From the NCBI RefSeq assembly GCF_001949145.1, contig NW_019091363.1, positions 1,841,432 to 1,905,431 of the forward strand: 64,000 nucleotides of DNA, read 5' to 3'. Positions within the stretch are counted from its first letter, which is position 1. The number at the start of each line of letters is the position of its first letter. Of the stretch, positions 25,150-36,653 are shown in pieces. Origin of the DNA: Acanthaster planci (Eukaryota; Echinodermata; Asteroidea; Valvatida; Acanthasteridae). The notes beneath the pieces were generated by a model. The model ran no database searches. It saw only the letters and a list, made by a program, of their open reading frames with translations, and had not been told where the DNA came from. The translations under genes were made by a program, and so were the position numbers.

Positions 25150-28100
25150 CTCGCCAGTTTGTCAACGAAGAAAACACATGTAAAGTAAAGCACCAAATGT
25201 AAACCACCGGTACCCAATATCGTCCGTCCAGTTGCTTTACGTCTACGCCCAATTTCTTTTTGCCTTGTTGAGCTCTCAGCTTGGGTTTGAGGTGCCACTG
25301 CGTGGCCAAATCGGAGCTCAAGAACTCGGAGGTACGTCTGATCTCTGAGCGGCCCTTGACGAGAGTGATTGTGACTAGCCAACATTTGCTGGACGTGCAT
25401 GAATCTCGGTTGTTTACCCAACTGTTAAAACTTGCGCCAGTGGTTGCACCACGCGACTCAGATACGAATCAAGCCCGATGGAGATGCGTTTTGGTGACAT
25501 CCATCACGATGTGGAGGCTTGTTAGCTGAGCTGATGGACCAACCACCGAGCCGCATCGCACCGTCAGATTTTACCAGATGCTTGCCGTCGCGTCAGCCAC
25601 TGACTGTCCTGTCCGTAAATCCCGCCCACTGAACCCACCAAACTGGGACGTGGGTGATGATACTGCGCGGAGCGCAAAATGGCTGAATAATGCAATTTAT
25701 GTGGATAGACAGTGTCCTCCATTTGGCAACCTGCCACGGGATCGTCGTTTTAATTATGAAAGTCATAGTCGATCAAAGACTGACGCTCTGTTGAAAGGTG
25801 TGCCATCAGCGGGAGTCGCGCTTTAAGGAATTTGGATAAAGAGAGTGAAGCGTATCGGTAGTCGCCAGTTGCAGCAAAGATGCATCGGCTTTAAGCCCGG
25901 GCAGTTGATAATACACGCTATCCCTACACTGAATTCATATATTCTACACAGTTTGCGGCATGTAATTTGATTGATGGATGGGTGGATTGTGTATATGTTG
26001 GCGGGTCCCACAGTTCAACGCGACTACGCTGTCCCGTCATGATGCCAGATGTGACTCTGTCCTTTCGCGAAACGACTGAATCAGAAAGACGAACAAAAAG
26101 GTGCACCTTTCAACGTCGATTTTGTGACTTGCATATATTGCTGTAACGAGAGCAACTGACTGATGATTGCTTCAGAATTCTCGACAAGCGATATTTCTCA
26201 TTCTCCGTGTATGAATTAAACAAGAACCGCGCTACAAGTGGTGTGAGTTCCATCGAAATTGCACGGCCGATACGAAATGCTACAGCATTCATAGATGGGA
26301 AAGCCTTAACCCTCCCTGGTTCGGTTTCAAATTGCGCATGCGATACAAAAAATGAAATCCTGACTACTGGGCTCCTTGACTTCAGTTGCGTTTGCATATT
26401 TAGGTTGAGTGGACTTCAGTCCATTGATCTTTCCTGTTTCCTATCCGATGTCTTACCGATTCTGCGACTGTGATATAAATATTCGAATCCTATGAAAAGC
26501 TTGCATCCAGTTTCGTAACAGTCTTCACAAGAGCATTTTAATTTCATTATTTTAACAAATACAAGTTGAGAGTAGGAAGAATTTGAGCATTCGCGATGAG
26601 TTAAATAAGCATTCTTCTTGATAACCCTACAGTCAAACTGTACACACTTTTACAAACTGAAGCCATCTTTAAAACTGCTCTGACATTGTGATGTGAGTGG
26701 TGATGCACGATGTACAGCTGCAATGAATTTTTCATAGACACATTTTTTTTCAACTTTGTATTCTTCGTCAGTGTATGAAAATTCTGTTACTTTCCTGTGA
26801 ATTAAATGCATTGAAAAGAACATGCTTTCAAACAATTAAAATTATCCAAGCTTTCTCTGACAACTGGGGGCGCTGTTGCTGTGAGGTCATCCGGGAAGAC
26901 ATGGTTTTGTGCATAGGTACTAGGTGCTTCTGTTCAAATTGTGAACCAAGAGTTAACTAACTAAAAGCATTCCTGAGAAGGGGGTTGATGCTTTCTTAAT
27001 GGTACGCATATTAACAACAATGAATCAGCAAAGAAGAGAAAACTGAGTACAGGAAAATCTACAAACTGCAGTACTTTTTGGTGTATAAATTAGAGTAACA
27101 CTGAGGTTTCTTCCAGAGCTGACATCACACTTTTGCTCATGAATATGGAAATTCTCATTAGCATAAAAACCAAAAAGGCGATGAAATACCCTTTGAAATA
27201 GTAAAACAAGAGTTGAAACTGAGACACAAAGGCGCATTGGGGGGTGTATTCAAAAATATTGATTACAGCTACCTTTTCAGTAGTTGATATATCCATCAAG
27301 TGATGCTGAGTTTGCTGTTCAGGGTTCAGGGATCAAGTGTTGCAACTTTTATAGATTACAAGCGTGTAAAGTTCAATTTTTCAAGCAGGTAAAGCAAAAG
27401 AACACAACACTGACAACCAACAACAGTGAGTAACAGACCTTCGGTGAATACCCTACCAAATTGTGCAGTTTTTTAGCCAACAGCAAAAAGCATTCTACAA
27501 TTGCAATAAAGGTTTTCGCAGTCAATTTAATCTCAATAATCGTCCAGGTGTAATGTGGTGCCCATTCAAATTCGTTTTAAATTGAATGTTCCTTTGTATC
27601 ATCCTAAAACATTTAAAAGGTGTCATTCGACTCCGTGCTCCGCTTCATAACTTCATTCGATTCCGTTGAACTAATTCAATAAATTTCGCCGGAAGCCTTG
27701 GGAAGAGGTTGACAAGAACTCAGTTAAATCAATCGACAAACAATTTCAGCATTCTTCCATTCAAATAAGGCCCTGTAACTATAGCATGCTTCCTTGGTCT
27801 TATTTATTTGCATTTATTAGAGTAGCGTTTCAAGGGGGAAAGCGAAAGGCTTGTGGAAAGAAGATCAAACTCAACTCTGTTTTCAGGCTAAAACGATTAC
27901 ATCCGTTGGCATTCTTTGGCATAATGCTTCTTGTTTCGTATTTTGCATATGCATATCAATTTTATTTAATTTCTAGGAGAGAGAAACAAGAAAGTGACTA
28001 AATGCACAGGAAACAACAAAACCAAGCTTGTGTTCACTTGAAAAAGATGGTCAGAATATTAGAAATGAATCTTGAACACTGAATAGTTCTTGTATACATG

Positions 28101-28545
28101 CGCGCAATCACAAGAAAACTATCCTCCATCTGAATCTAACTAATAAAACAATATCATGATAATTTGTTTGGAATCAAGACAGGGTTTGTGGGAGGGTGTC
28201 ATTATTCCTACCCCTTCGGGATTAACGAGCATTTTGGGTGGAAAGAAAGATACGCAACACCTACTCAAACAAGCCATATATCGCATCTAAATTTAACACT
28301 TAATGTTTGAAATAGATTGATTAGGCCTACAAACGAGAACTCCAAAAGATTAAAAACCCTTTGCGTTTCGAAGACTCTTAATTCGATGGCACCAATTAGT
28401 AAAAGTCTTTGGAAATATCGGCTAACTAACGACTAGGGTAAATTAAAATTTGAATGAAGATACTAACATAATGCTAATACAAAATGATTTTTTGCTTAAT
28501 ATCGGTTAGTAAAATATATGTACGTCAGTCCTTGGTAATACACTA
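25150..28545. other. 5' flank of the GPCR gene; no other gene
   Basis: A GC-richer zone at about 25240-25830 upstream of the receptor start may hold its promoter and 5' untranslated region, but no TATA box or clear initiator stands out. Farther right the DNA is AT-rich and unique. GGGGGCGCTGTTGCTGTGA at about 26864 matches motifs near 8608 and 37126 (see findings). Confidence 0.4.
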
Positions 28546-28790
28546 AAAAAAGTCTGGGTTAACTTTAACCCAGGAGGAAGGTAAAAAATGCAACTGCCCA
28601 AAATTGGGCTGTGTCAGTCCAATTTTGGAGGTATTGATTAATTGTTAGTCTTTTTTAACCAAAAAAGGTTGACATTTACTGATTTTTTGGGTGAAAAAGG
28701 AACCAGAATTTAATTCTCCCCCCAAGAAACTGATAACCCATTTACAGTTTCACCTTCCCTTGGGTTTAAATTTAGCACAGGCAATTTCTT
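28546..28790. repeat. Probable short interspersed element, hairpin-rich
   Basis: Begins ACTAAAAAAAGTCTGGGTTAA and contains several nested short inverted repeats (GGGTTAACTTTAACCC, CCCAAAATTGGG, TTTTAACCAAAAAAGGTTG). The start CACTAAAAAAAGT followed by GGGTTAA is like many non-autonomous DNA elements. The right end is not certain, and no second copy lies in this window. Confidence 0.35.
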
Positions 28791-30270
28791 GGTGCCTAGC
28801 GGTCGTCGGTTAATTGTCACTACTGGAATAAAGTATTAAATTTAAAGCAGTCTTGTAAACGCTGTTATAAACCGTGTTGTTCTTCAGTACATAATATGCC
28901 AGCAAGTATTTTTCGCCTTGTTCACGAGTCAGCCATTTTAAATGGAAAGCCAGACCCTCTGTTTTCTTTTCGTTTTAACTTAACATAAGCATAGGCAAAA
29001 GTGAGGCGAGATCTGGGCTAGAGGTCATAATAAACAGTCTGTCAGCTCCTATTCCAGAGTGGCCCCTTTGGAAATATACCGATTCGGATAACGGTTGCGT
29101 TGCAGATAATATTCGGAGAGTGATAATTTTACTGAATTGAAATATCGAAAATCCAACAAGAGACGCGTGCATTATGAACCCATTGCGGCATGGTGAATTC
29201 GTGCGCACACTAAACAGCGTGTTTCTCATCGCCAGACAGTGATACTGGCTTCACATGTTATTCACGCTGAAAACAAATCGTCGCCCCTTGACCATTATCC
29301 TGATGGGGGAGAACGACAGATGCCAAGGGATATAAACTTAGACGCTCATTGATTGGACAAATACAAATTTAATACACCAGCTCGGATACCTTTAGATGCT
29401 GTCTCATAGATCCGGGAGGCTGTTATTGATTTCGGTCCATTTGGTATTTATCTAGCTGGGTCAGTGTGGGGAACACAATCTTTAATTCTTACATCTAATA
29501 TTTAGAATATGTACTTAAAGTTTCTTTTTATTCTCATCGTTTTTTCCGTATCGAGCTCAGTTGTTTCGGGGTCTCAAATTTATCAGTATACACAAGCGCC
29601 TTGTGCTTTCTTGTGGACACAAAATTGGTCATTATTTAGAGAAGCGCAATGCGGACATGATAGTTGTTAGTATCTAATTCCCCGGCAGAATCCCAAATGA
29701 TCATCGGACCTGATAGAGATAGATTTGGCCATCCTTGAATGTTCTGGCCAGTGGGCGTTGTATCTGCACTTGACAGCGATAGGTGATCCAGGAGAGGTCT
29801 TCTCAATAACGCGGGAAAGTCGATGCGCTGTACGCTGCGCACTCTGTACATCGGGAGTCCTTGCAGTGTGCGATCGTCTTGAAAGCGACACCGCTCATGA
29901 CTGCTTGAACGGAGCTCCGGAGGTGCCAGCCGAGTCGTTTAGATCCTAACGTTACCTGGGGTCGACGACATTGCAACTGCTAATGTCAAAACCTCAGAAG
30001 ACAATTCGAAAGTTGGATGTTGTATTTCTGTGATAAGCTGCCACAGTCTGGCAATGTCTTTGTAAAGGGCGTTTGTCTGACGTAACCAGTAGTTTTCCAA
30101 ATTTTGGCTGTATCCTCTTATCAATTTAGCCTTTTTTTAAAGGAATTGAAAGCTCAAACATTTAAGAAATGGTACGGCTATCTTTTTTTTTTGGGGGGGG
30201 AAGAATTCTTCACAGGAAGAATCAACCTGGACAGGCGTTTTTAGAGAAAAATCCCATGTTTCCTCCCCAG
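28791..30270. other. No supported gene; GC-richer patch at 29700-29950
   Basis: At about 29701-29946 the plus strand is open for about 80 codons, with overlapping open frames on the minus strand. Local GC is raised and CpGs are frequent. I recognise no protein. It could be a CpG-rich regulatory patch or an unrecognised exon. Confidence 0.3.
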
Positions 30271-30349
30271 ACCCAAGACGTGAATAAGTCAGCGATGCGA
30301 TCTTTTGTCGGACGGCATTCAGAAGCACTAATGTATCCTATACATACAG
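30271..30349 (+). other. Candidate internal exon, unknown gene
   Basis: A strong acceptor (pyrimidine run TTTCCTCCCCAG ending at 30270) is followed by 79 bp open in one frame, ending at a good donor ATACAG|GTAGGT. Read from its first base it encodes T-Q-D-V-N-K-S-A-M-R-S-F-V-G-R-H-S-E and onwards, leaving phase 1. I recognise no family, and no partner exon with compatible phase was identified. Chance cannot be excluded. Confidence 0.2.
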
Positions 30350-33326
30350 GTAGGTGATACCTTGACTTGCATGACACCAATCCACTTGCTGGATGCTGTA
30401 ATAAAAAAAAACAGAAATAGAAACAACAAATTTCCTCAAATTTCCTGATAAATTCAACACAAAATATGAAAGTTTACCTAAAATGTAAGAAATTTACCTA
30501 AAATGTAAAATCTAAAATGTAATTCAACTACTTAGATGGTACATGTAGATGTCGTAGTTAAAAACCTTGTGTCTTGATCAACGTGTTTCTAAAAGATCTC
30601 CTAGTCAGCTAACCATGAGCATGTTTAGTAAATGGATTTCTTTTCTTTTTTATTTGGTGAAAGATGGAGAAATGAAATCGCACATAATTGTTTGAAGCGG
30701 CTTAGTTCTGTTTGGTCTGTAATGTTTTGGGTTTATTTGATTAGTTTTCTGACAGATTTGATATCAAGTGGAACAGTAACAGCTCAGTAAAATTTGAAAT
30801 ACTGAACAATCGCGGGAAATGGGGAGCGCTGGTCTTGATCACTATGCTTTTATTTTGAAATTCATCTGCATTAAAAGGCCTTAGCTTAAATTTGATATAG
30901 ATCTGTATAACTATAACAAAGAAAATACTTCTTGTGAAGACTACTTTGCGACGTCATGCCAAAGGAGATGACTGTTGAAGTAGTCATTTTTATGTTGACC
31001 CCAAAGAACACTTGGTCATTAAGCCTTTTTCCTCCTCGTTCTAATGGCAGTCGGCAGTGACGGTAATGGTAAGATTTGATGCATCGTTAATGCGTTCCCC
31101 TTTGGGCACGACAGACTGTGCATGTTGGCAGGCGTTATTATACTGTAAGACGGCCAAAGTGATTGATCTTGTAAGCAAGTGTGAAGACTTTGAAAGTCCA
31201 GGCGTAATCCGGGGCCAGGGAGTCTGTGCACGCACACGCCCTGAAACCTTCTCCGAGAATTACTGTCATGAGAAACTGCAACATTGATAAAAGAGATTCC
31301 GGAAGTATGAAATACCTGGAGGAACTTCCTGCTGCGATACATATTTGACACATCGACAGGAAACGACAGAAGCTGAGCCAGCATTTTTGCGTATGCGTGC
31401 TTGCTCATTTGCATGCCAGCGCGCAAACACAGGCGAGGCAAGAAATTGCGATGATAAATCTCTGAAGATATCTCGCGAGTTGTTGGGAAGTGGAAAGAGC
31501 AGGTGGTTTTCGACCCTTAAGTGGATTGTTTGAAATGAAACTGAACAAAGGAAATTGGGCTTCTGCTGTAAGGGCCAACCCTGGATAAAAAATTGGCAGA
31601 CTGATCAGACAAGGCGACAGTTATAGGTCGCGTAATGTGATAAATATTGTTCAAATCAATGCCTAGCCCCTCGAGTTTGTTTGCCTTTACCTTGTCAGGC
31701 ACTGAAACCATCTATTTGGAGACGCCTCCTCATGAGACTTTTTTGAATGACGGTTGGAATTCTTCCTCTAAGGTAAATCAAAATGAATTGCCTGGCTGAC
31801 GAATTGGGTGAAGCATTCCTTAATGCGTATACACGCACTATTTTTCAAGAGAGGTTCTTACAGCAGGACAACAGGACAGCAAAGTTTGACAGCAATGGTT
31901 GTTGGAGAAATCAGAGGAGGTTTAAGTGACTATTCCAAATCTAAAGGTCACAATAGGTGAAATTGGATGGAAACGTGACAATTATTTTGCCCGTACAACT
32001 CCCTATAGGCCCAAAGTTAACTTAAACTGCAGTTGTTAACTGAATTTGGGGAAATGTCGTTTACCAACTCATGAATACCAGTGATGTATTGACTCGAGTC
32101 ACTGACTCGACTCGAGTCCAACTTTAGTCACAATTTGTATACTCTAAAATCATTAAGTTAATTAGCCCTTGCGTCGCCGAGTACAGAGTTCTAAACTCCC
32201 GCTCTCTGGGAATCACTTTAATGGGTTAATGGGCCCGCGGGCGAGTTATGTGTTGACGAGCGTTACCCACCCACTATCGTGACCTTGCATGAGACCAGTG
32301 ATGTCCTTCTTGCTATTAAAAAGTATTGTACTTTTAAAATTAAGCAAAATTCACACACATTTTCTACGAAGCTCCACTCTGCACAAACGTATGAAAACTG
32401 ACATCAACCATTCCATGCATCAGCCTAAAATTCTCTACATGCTGGTCGCAGAAAAGTACTCAAATACATCAGCAAACAGACCGCTCGTCCATAAAGCTGT
32501 ATAAAATCAAACAGTAGGAAAAGAGCGGGGACTGGCCCTGTTGATGCTGATAACAAATCTCACACCTTCCCAGCTATAAAAATCTAATTCACGGCAGCAA
32601 TCTTCTTGGAATACCCCCCCCTCCTTAGCAAAAAGGTAAAACCGACCGATTATTCCTTTAACCTTGCTTGCACAGACCGGTTTCCCTTATTTTCTCAGCC
32701 ATAGAAACACTTCTCTTAACAAAAAAACAACATTCATGATGGCGGCCGAACTCCACTCCAGCAAACTTAAGACGTAGAGGCGACATACATGTATATGATT
32801 TCGCGCCTTCCCTATAGACACTGGTAACTGTCTCGACTCGACTTGAGTCACTGCGATCAAATGACTCGATCCGAGTCCCTCGTTCAGAGGACCCAACTCG
32901 AGTAAAAGTAATTAAACGCAAGTTCCAAAATTAAAAGCAAACTTCTTTGCGAATAAAAAATAATTTGCAACGACTCACATTAACGCTTTAAATGTTCGTG
33001 TCTTTATATTATTATTTTCAAGACTACATTTAGTGACCTGGAAGTAGATTTAAAAATGTCAGAAGATGACTTTCTCTCTCGTTTTCAATTAGTATAGTGT
33101 GTTCACAGATTTGTGACCCGAATTGATACGAACTAAATACTTGACTGGGCTTGACTTTTTTGCCATTACTCTGATGGACGTATTTGGTTTCTTAAATTGG
33201 AGGCATTTTTAGGGAATTTTCTGCAGTTGCTGGCACTGGTTACTTCTTTACAAAAAAATTAATCACTTGACCACTTTGTTTGGAGATCATTAGAAAGTGC
33301 TAATCAGCGGACGATTTTGACTTCAG
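30350..33326. other. No supported gene; scattered repeats
   Basis: Contains short direct repeats of TTTACCTAAAATGTAA at about 30474-30525 and the ACTCGAGTC arrays described separately. Open frames at about 31019-31441 occur on both strands over the same bases and show no protein-like conservation. Confidence 0.4.
32087..32905. repeat. Paired arrays of ACTCGACTCGAGTC-type palindromes
   Basis: Left cluster at about 32087-32130 (TGACTCGAGTCACTGACTCG and onwards) and right cluster at about 32831-32905 (CTCGACTCGACTTGAGTCAC, then further GACTCGA and ACTCGAG copies) enclose about 700 bp. The two clusters share CCAGTG/CACTGG next to the array, suggesting the two ends of one old fold-back element. 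A related degenerate cluster (GGACTCAAGTCC, GACTCGACT) lies at about 56270-56400. Confidence 0.5.
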
Positions 33327-33476
33327 ATGGTAGTGTGCCTGCCTGATCTACACGACTTCCACCAGAAGAAGCGACTTTTAGAGAAACGCAGCCTCAACAA
33401 ACACAAAGAATTTGTAAAAAGGGAGAATAAGTTTGACCCTAGAGATGCTGACAGCATCCACCCACATCATCTTTAA
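33327..33476 (+). CDS. Short ORF or last exon, 49 codons, lysine/histidine-rich
   Basis: An open frame from ATG at 33327 to TAA at 33474-33476 encodes a 49-residue, strongly charged product with protein-like composition: M-V-V-C-L-P-D-L-H-D-F-H-Q-K-K-R at the start and D-S-I-H-P-H-H-L at the end. The ATG directly follows GATTTTGACTTCAG, which looks like a splice acceptor, and an in-frame TGA lies just upstream. It may therefore be the terminal exon of a longer gene rather than a stand-alone gene. An AATAAA lies at about 33979. I do not recognise the family and found no compatible upstream exon. Confidence 0.3.
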   Translation: MVVCLPDLHDFHQKKRLLEKRSLNKHKEFVKRENKFDPRDADSIHPHHL

Positions 33477-34706
33477 AATTCGATAGATCGTGATTCCGCA
33501 CCTTACGTTCACGGTCCGTTGGTATTTCACCCCTTTCCTCCCCTTCGGAGACACGCTCTCGCTCGCTTACATTCGCTCGATGTCACTGAGTCAGCAGTGA
33601 CGAGTGGAAATGGTTTCATCTCAACGAGATTGGTTGTCCACGCGGGAAACCATCTCAAGGATGACCAGCCTGACGACTGTTCCGTTGACGAGCTAACGAG
33701 TATAGCTGAATGTGCCACTCTCTAAGGTGGGTGTAGCATACACGATTAAAAATGCCTTCTCGTAAATGAGGTTTATGGTGGTTTATTCTGTATAGGGCAA
33801 AGTGGAAAAATGTGATTTGCGTTTTGGTTTTCCGCCAGAAAGCCCGCAAAGTTCGGAGGCGGCCTGTTTTGGCGCTCCACTGTGAATTCATTGAAAATAC
33901 TTCGACAAAAGTGAGTTCTATGACTGATGTAAAAATGTAAAATTGTTTGAAACATGACTCTACTTGTCAAGAGATATGAATAAAAAGGAGAAACAAAACG
34001 CCGAAGTACCCAAGTTTAGGTGTTGCAATGATAAATATCATCAAAACCAATCCGACAGCCTGTTATTTGGAGAAAAAGAACATCTGTAACATGCTTGTAA
34101 GATTTGGAATTTTCATGGCAGAGGCTAGACTGGTACATGGTGTACCCGCAAACCCTCTCTTAGCTGACAACATGAAATTTCTGGGCACCATACCAAGGCC
34201 GATTTAAAACAGAGTATAGAGTTTGTAATTTGTATTATGAGGTGTGCACAGATAGGGGTAACTCGGTCTAGCAACTTGGTGGTATTAATAGCGTGTAACA
34301 CCTTTTAATTTGAGCCCAGCTCTATGGTGTGCAATTAGACGCTTAGGTATATACACTACACTACGCGGGTCTTTAAGGAGGACATTTTACTCAAATTAGT
34401 TCCGTCATCGTAGAGCTGTGCAGAATTGATAATCCGTCAAGTCGACCCGAGAACCTGCCACCATCTTCGGAAACCCCTAATAGCCGTGCGTTAGATCAGA
34501 GAATTTATGAAATGAAACGGGAGCAGAAGCAGACAAAGACTGTTGACCTCTTTACCATTTGAAGAAAACTGTTATCATTAGAATCCCTTTGGACGTAGGC
34601 ATTGGCTACACCTTTGGCTAAGGAGAAACAACAAGGCTCACAACGTGCGTTTGGCTCGTACTGACTGAAAATAATTGAACCAAACGGGCTGGTCAACAAA
34701 GAACTT
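33477..34706. other. No supported gene
   Basis: A GC-richer segment at about 33500-33720 is open on both strands but has no recognisable content. The rest is AT-rich unique sequence. Confidence 0.4.
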
Positions 34707-34738
34707 TATAAAATGAACCAGTCAACGGCATTAACCCA
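34707..34738 (+). promoter_or_regulatory. TATA box and initiator-like start
   Basis: TATAAAA at 34707-34713 lies 31 bp ahead of an initiator-like CCCAGT with its A at 34738, the canonical TATA-to-start spacing. The first ATG after 34738 is at 34814, in good context and followed by a signal-peptide-like sequence. The inferred 5' untranslated region would be about 76 bases and free of upstream ATGs. Confidence 0.4.
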
Positions 34739-34813
34739 GTAGATCATTCAGTACGACTCCAGGGAAGGTCTCCTGTGTCGTCTTCAAGCCGTCCCATCAC
34801 GCCAAATCTAATC

Positions 34814-35014
34814 ATGGCGTGTTGTCATTTTCTTAGCCTACTTCTCTTTCTCGTTTCTCCTTCTAGTTCGGGCCAGGTCGAGTCGGTGAATGATGACCGC
34901 TGCTTTAAGCAAGGCCGGGTACGATTACTTGGCTCGCGAGGGATAGTGCTCCCAAAGCATCGAATTATCAGCGAGTCGAGCAATTATTTTAAGTCGGCTG
35001 TCCGAACGCCCTGA
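34814..35014 (+). CDS. Putative secreted protein or its signal-peptide exon
   Basis: ATG at 34814 (context ATCATGG) opens a 66-residue frame whose first 20 residues, M-A-C-C-H-F-L-S-L-L-L-F-L-V-S-P-S-S-S-G, form a convincing signal peptide; cleavage after S-S-S-G is plausible. The remainder is basic with one cysteine and does not resemble a known family. Donor-like GT sites occur soon after the signal (CAG|GTCGAG at 34876 and TCG|GTGAAT at 34885, both phase 0), so this may be only the first exon. A strong acceptor CTTCTATCTGGCACAG ends at 35291, but joining it in phase 0 gives an immediate stop, so that link is not supported. The TATA box at 34707 supports transcription on this strand. Confidence 0.35.
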   Translation: MACCHFLSLLLFLVSPSSSGQVESVNDDRCFKQGRVRLLGSRGIVLPKHRIISESSNYFKSAVRTP

Positions 35015-35469
35015 TCGGGAAATCTCTCATTCCGGCAATCTCTCCCGTCTGATCACCATTACACGATGCACCGTGCTTTTTATAATTCAGATGTCACTTA
35101 ATACTTGAACATACAGGAGCGCGAGCGTATAGGTTGATAAGGCCCGTGTAAATGCTGCTGCACTTTCAGTTCCACTGAGGAGATGGATTCTTTTCAGGTA
35201 GATGAATGTGATTGTAGGATTTAACGAGTCCCTTCATTGAGTAAATGTAAAGTGCCGATTAGATGGGTCTTGTTTCTTCTATCTGGCACAGATCTAATTT
35301 GCTGCTGGCGTTGTGGAGAAAGCGTTCTTCAAAATCAAAGAAATCGAGACCAGCATCAACGGCTCTCTTTGTTTGTTTGCTCTTCCCTGAATGTTGTCTC
35401 AGTCTCCAAGGGTCAGGAAAGAATATTGCACAGGACAAATAGCCAATCCGAAGAGTTTAGGTTTTCCAT

Positions 35470-35665
35470 TCTATGATCGCCGAGCTGGGTCAAGAGAGGG
35501 TGCAATTTTCTCAGCAGCGGCGGCTCCTTTGGTGGGAAGTCCACTTCGCTGGTTCACGAACGAGTATGAAATGTACGCGTTACAGTCGCATCGCTACCAG
35601 CAAAACGAACATTCCCCACCATCCATTTTCAAGCGATGAGGGGGTGCTTCTGCTCAAGGCTGATT
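35470..35665. repeat. Diverged interspersed repeat, copy 2
   Basis: Same-orientation relative of 6840-7030; see that entry for the shared blocks. Its edges are not defined, and both copies carry private indels. Confidence 0.5.
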
Positions 35666-35759
35666 GACTGCTGTGTGTTTTTGTATGAGGAAACACAAGT
35701 CGGCAAATGACATATGAATAGCCTTACCTTATCTCTTCATTAAATGACGTGATGTTAGG

Positions 35760-36647
35760 TACGGAAGCCCGATCGTGCCGGGTTTTTAAGGTACATATAT
35801 TTTTTATTGCAAAATAACACAATAGTTTTGCGAGGTAACGCAGTACTATCTCGAGATAACGCCGATTAGCTTGTCGTTACTACTGTTTTTTCGTTGATTG
35901 TGTAGGCCTACATGGGTAGTCATCTGGAGGAACATGAGGTTTAAAGCCCTTGTAAGCTTTTACTTCTCTCTTGATATACGGTATTCTGACTTTTTATGGT
36001 TTTTAGCTGTGAATCACGGTGTTATTGTAAGTTTAAGAACACTATAGCGACGTTCGTTGCAATATGGGCTATTTAGAAGAAGACATAAGTCGTCTATAGT
36101 CGATGTTGCTCTTTTTTTTACTGGAGCAAACACAAGAGTCTGGATTTCAAAATGGATACCGATGAATGCATCAAAAGTGCTTATTGGCAGGATTCACCAT
36201 TTCAAGATCAGATGTTGCCTTGCTGCTCTCGGTTTTGGACGGCTAATAATTATAGAGGGCGCTTTCTTCGTGTATGCGTATTTCTGACCCACTCTGTGAA
36301 AATGAGTCACAAGTCGGCAGAGCCACTATGGAGTAAAAAGTCCTTTTGAATAATTTTGCACAGTGTAAATAAATAGGAACCCACATTATTTTGCACCATG
36401 GAGTATCCACTTTCATCAGGATGCAAAACTGGGTGATACATCAAAACAAAAAGCTTAATTTACTGTTTTCAATACAAATGAAAGCTCAAAACGTGGCTCC
36501 GGGGACTTATGACTCATTTTCACAGAGCGGGTCACAATTTTTTGGGTTTTTTCGCAAAACGTTTGCGTCATTTCACAAAACTATTGCGTTATTTCGCAAT
36601 ACAAAAGTACACGTACTTTAAAAATCTGGCACGATTGGGCTTCCGTA
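35760..36647. mobile_element. 888-bp non-autonomous DNA transposon with GTTAGG duplications
   Basis: The ends are inverted repeats beginning TACGGAAGCCC(G/A)ATCGTGCC, with similarity continuing inward for about 100 bp through GTAC, TATTGC(A/G)AAATAACRCAATA and GTTTTGCGA. Both sides are flanked by GTTAGG (35754-35759 and 36648-36653), a 6-bp target duplication. There is no transposase frame. The superfamily is uncertain. A smaller fold-back sits inside it (36285-36534), and a minimal hairpin with the same terminal motif lies at 37254. Confidence 0.85.
36285..36534. mobile_element. Fold-back element nested in the 888-bp transposon
   Basis: About 250 bp bounded by inverted repeats TGACCCACTCTGTGAAAATG and its near-complement (CATTTTCACAGAGCGGGTCA), continuing through AGTCACAAGTC. 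Being interior to 35760-36647, it is either a later insertion or a second palindrome built into that element. No target duplication is obvious. Confidence 0.6.
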
Positions 36648-36653
36648 GTTAGG

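Noticed and set aside
31019-31441. 140-codon minus-strand frame as a gene
   Set aside because: Overlapped by several other open frames on both strands, as expected in a GC-richer patch; no family resemblance.
34814-35476. Joining the signal-peptide exon to the acceptor at 35291
   Set aside because: All plausible donors leave phase 0, which gives ATC TAA at the junction; the open frame there needs phase 1.
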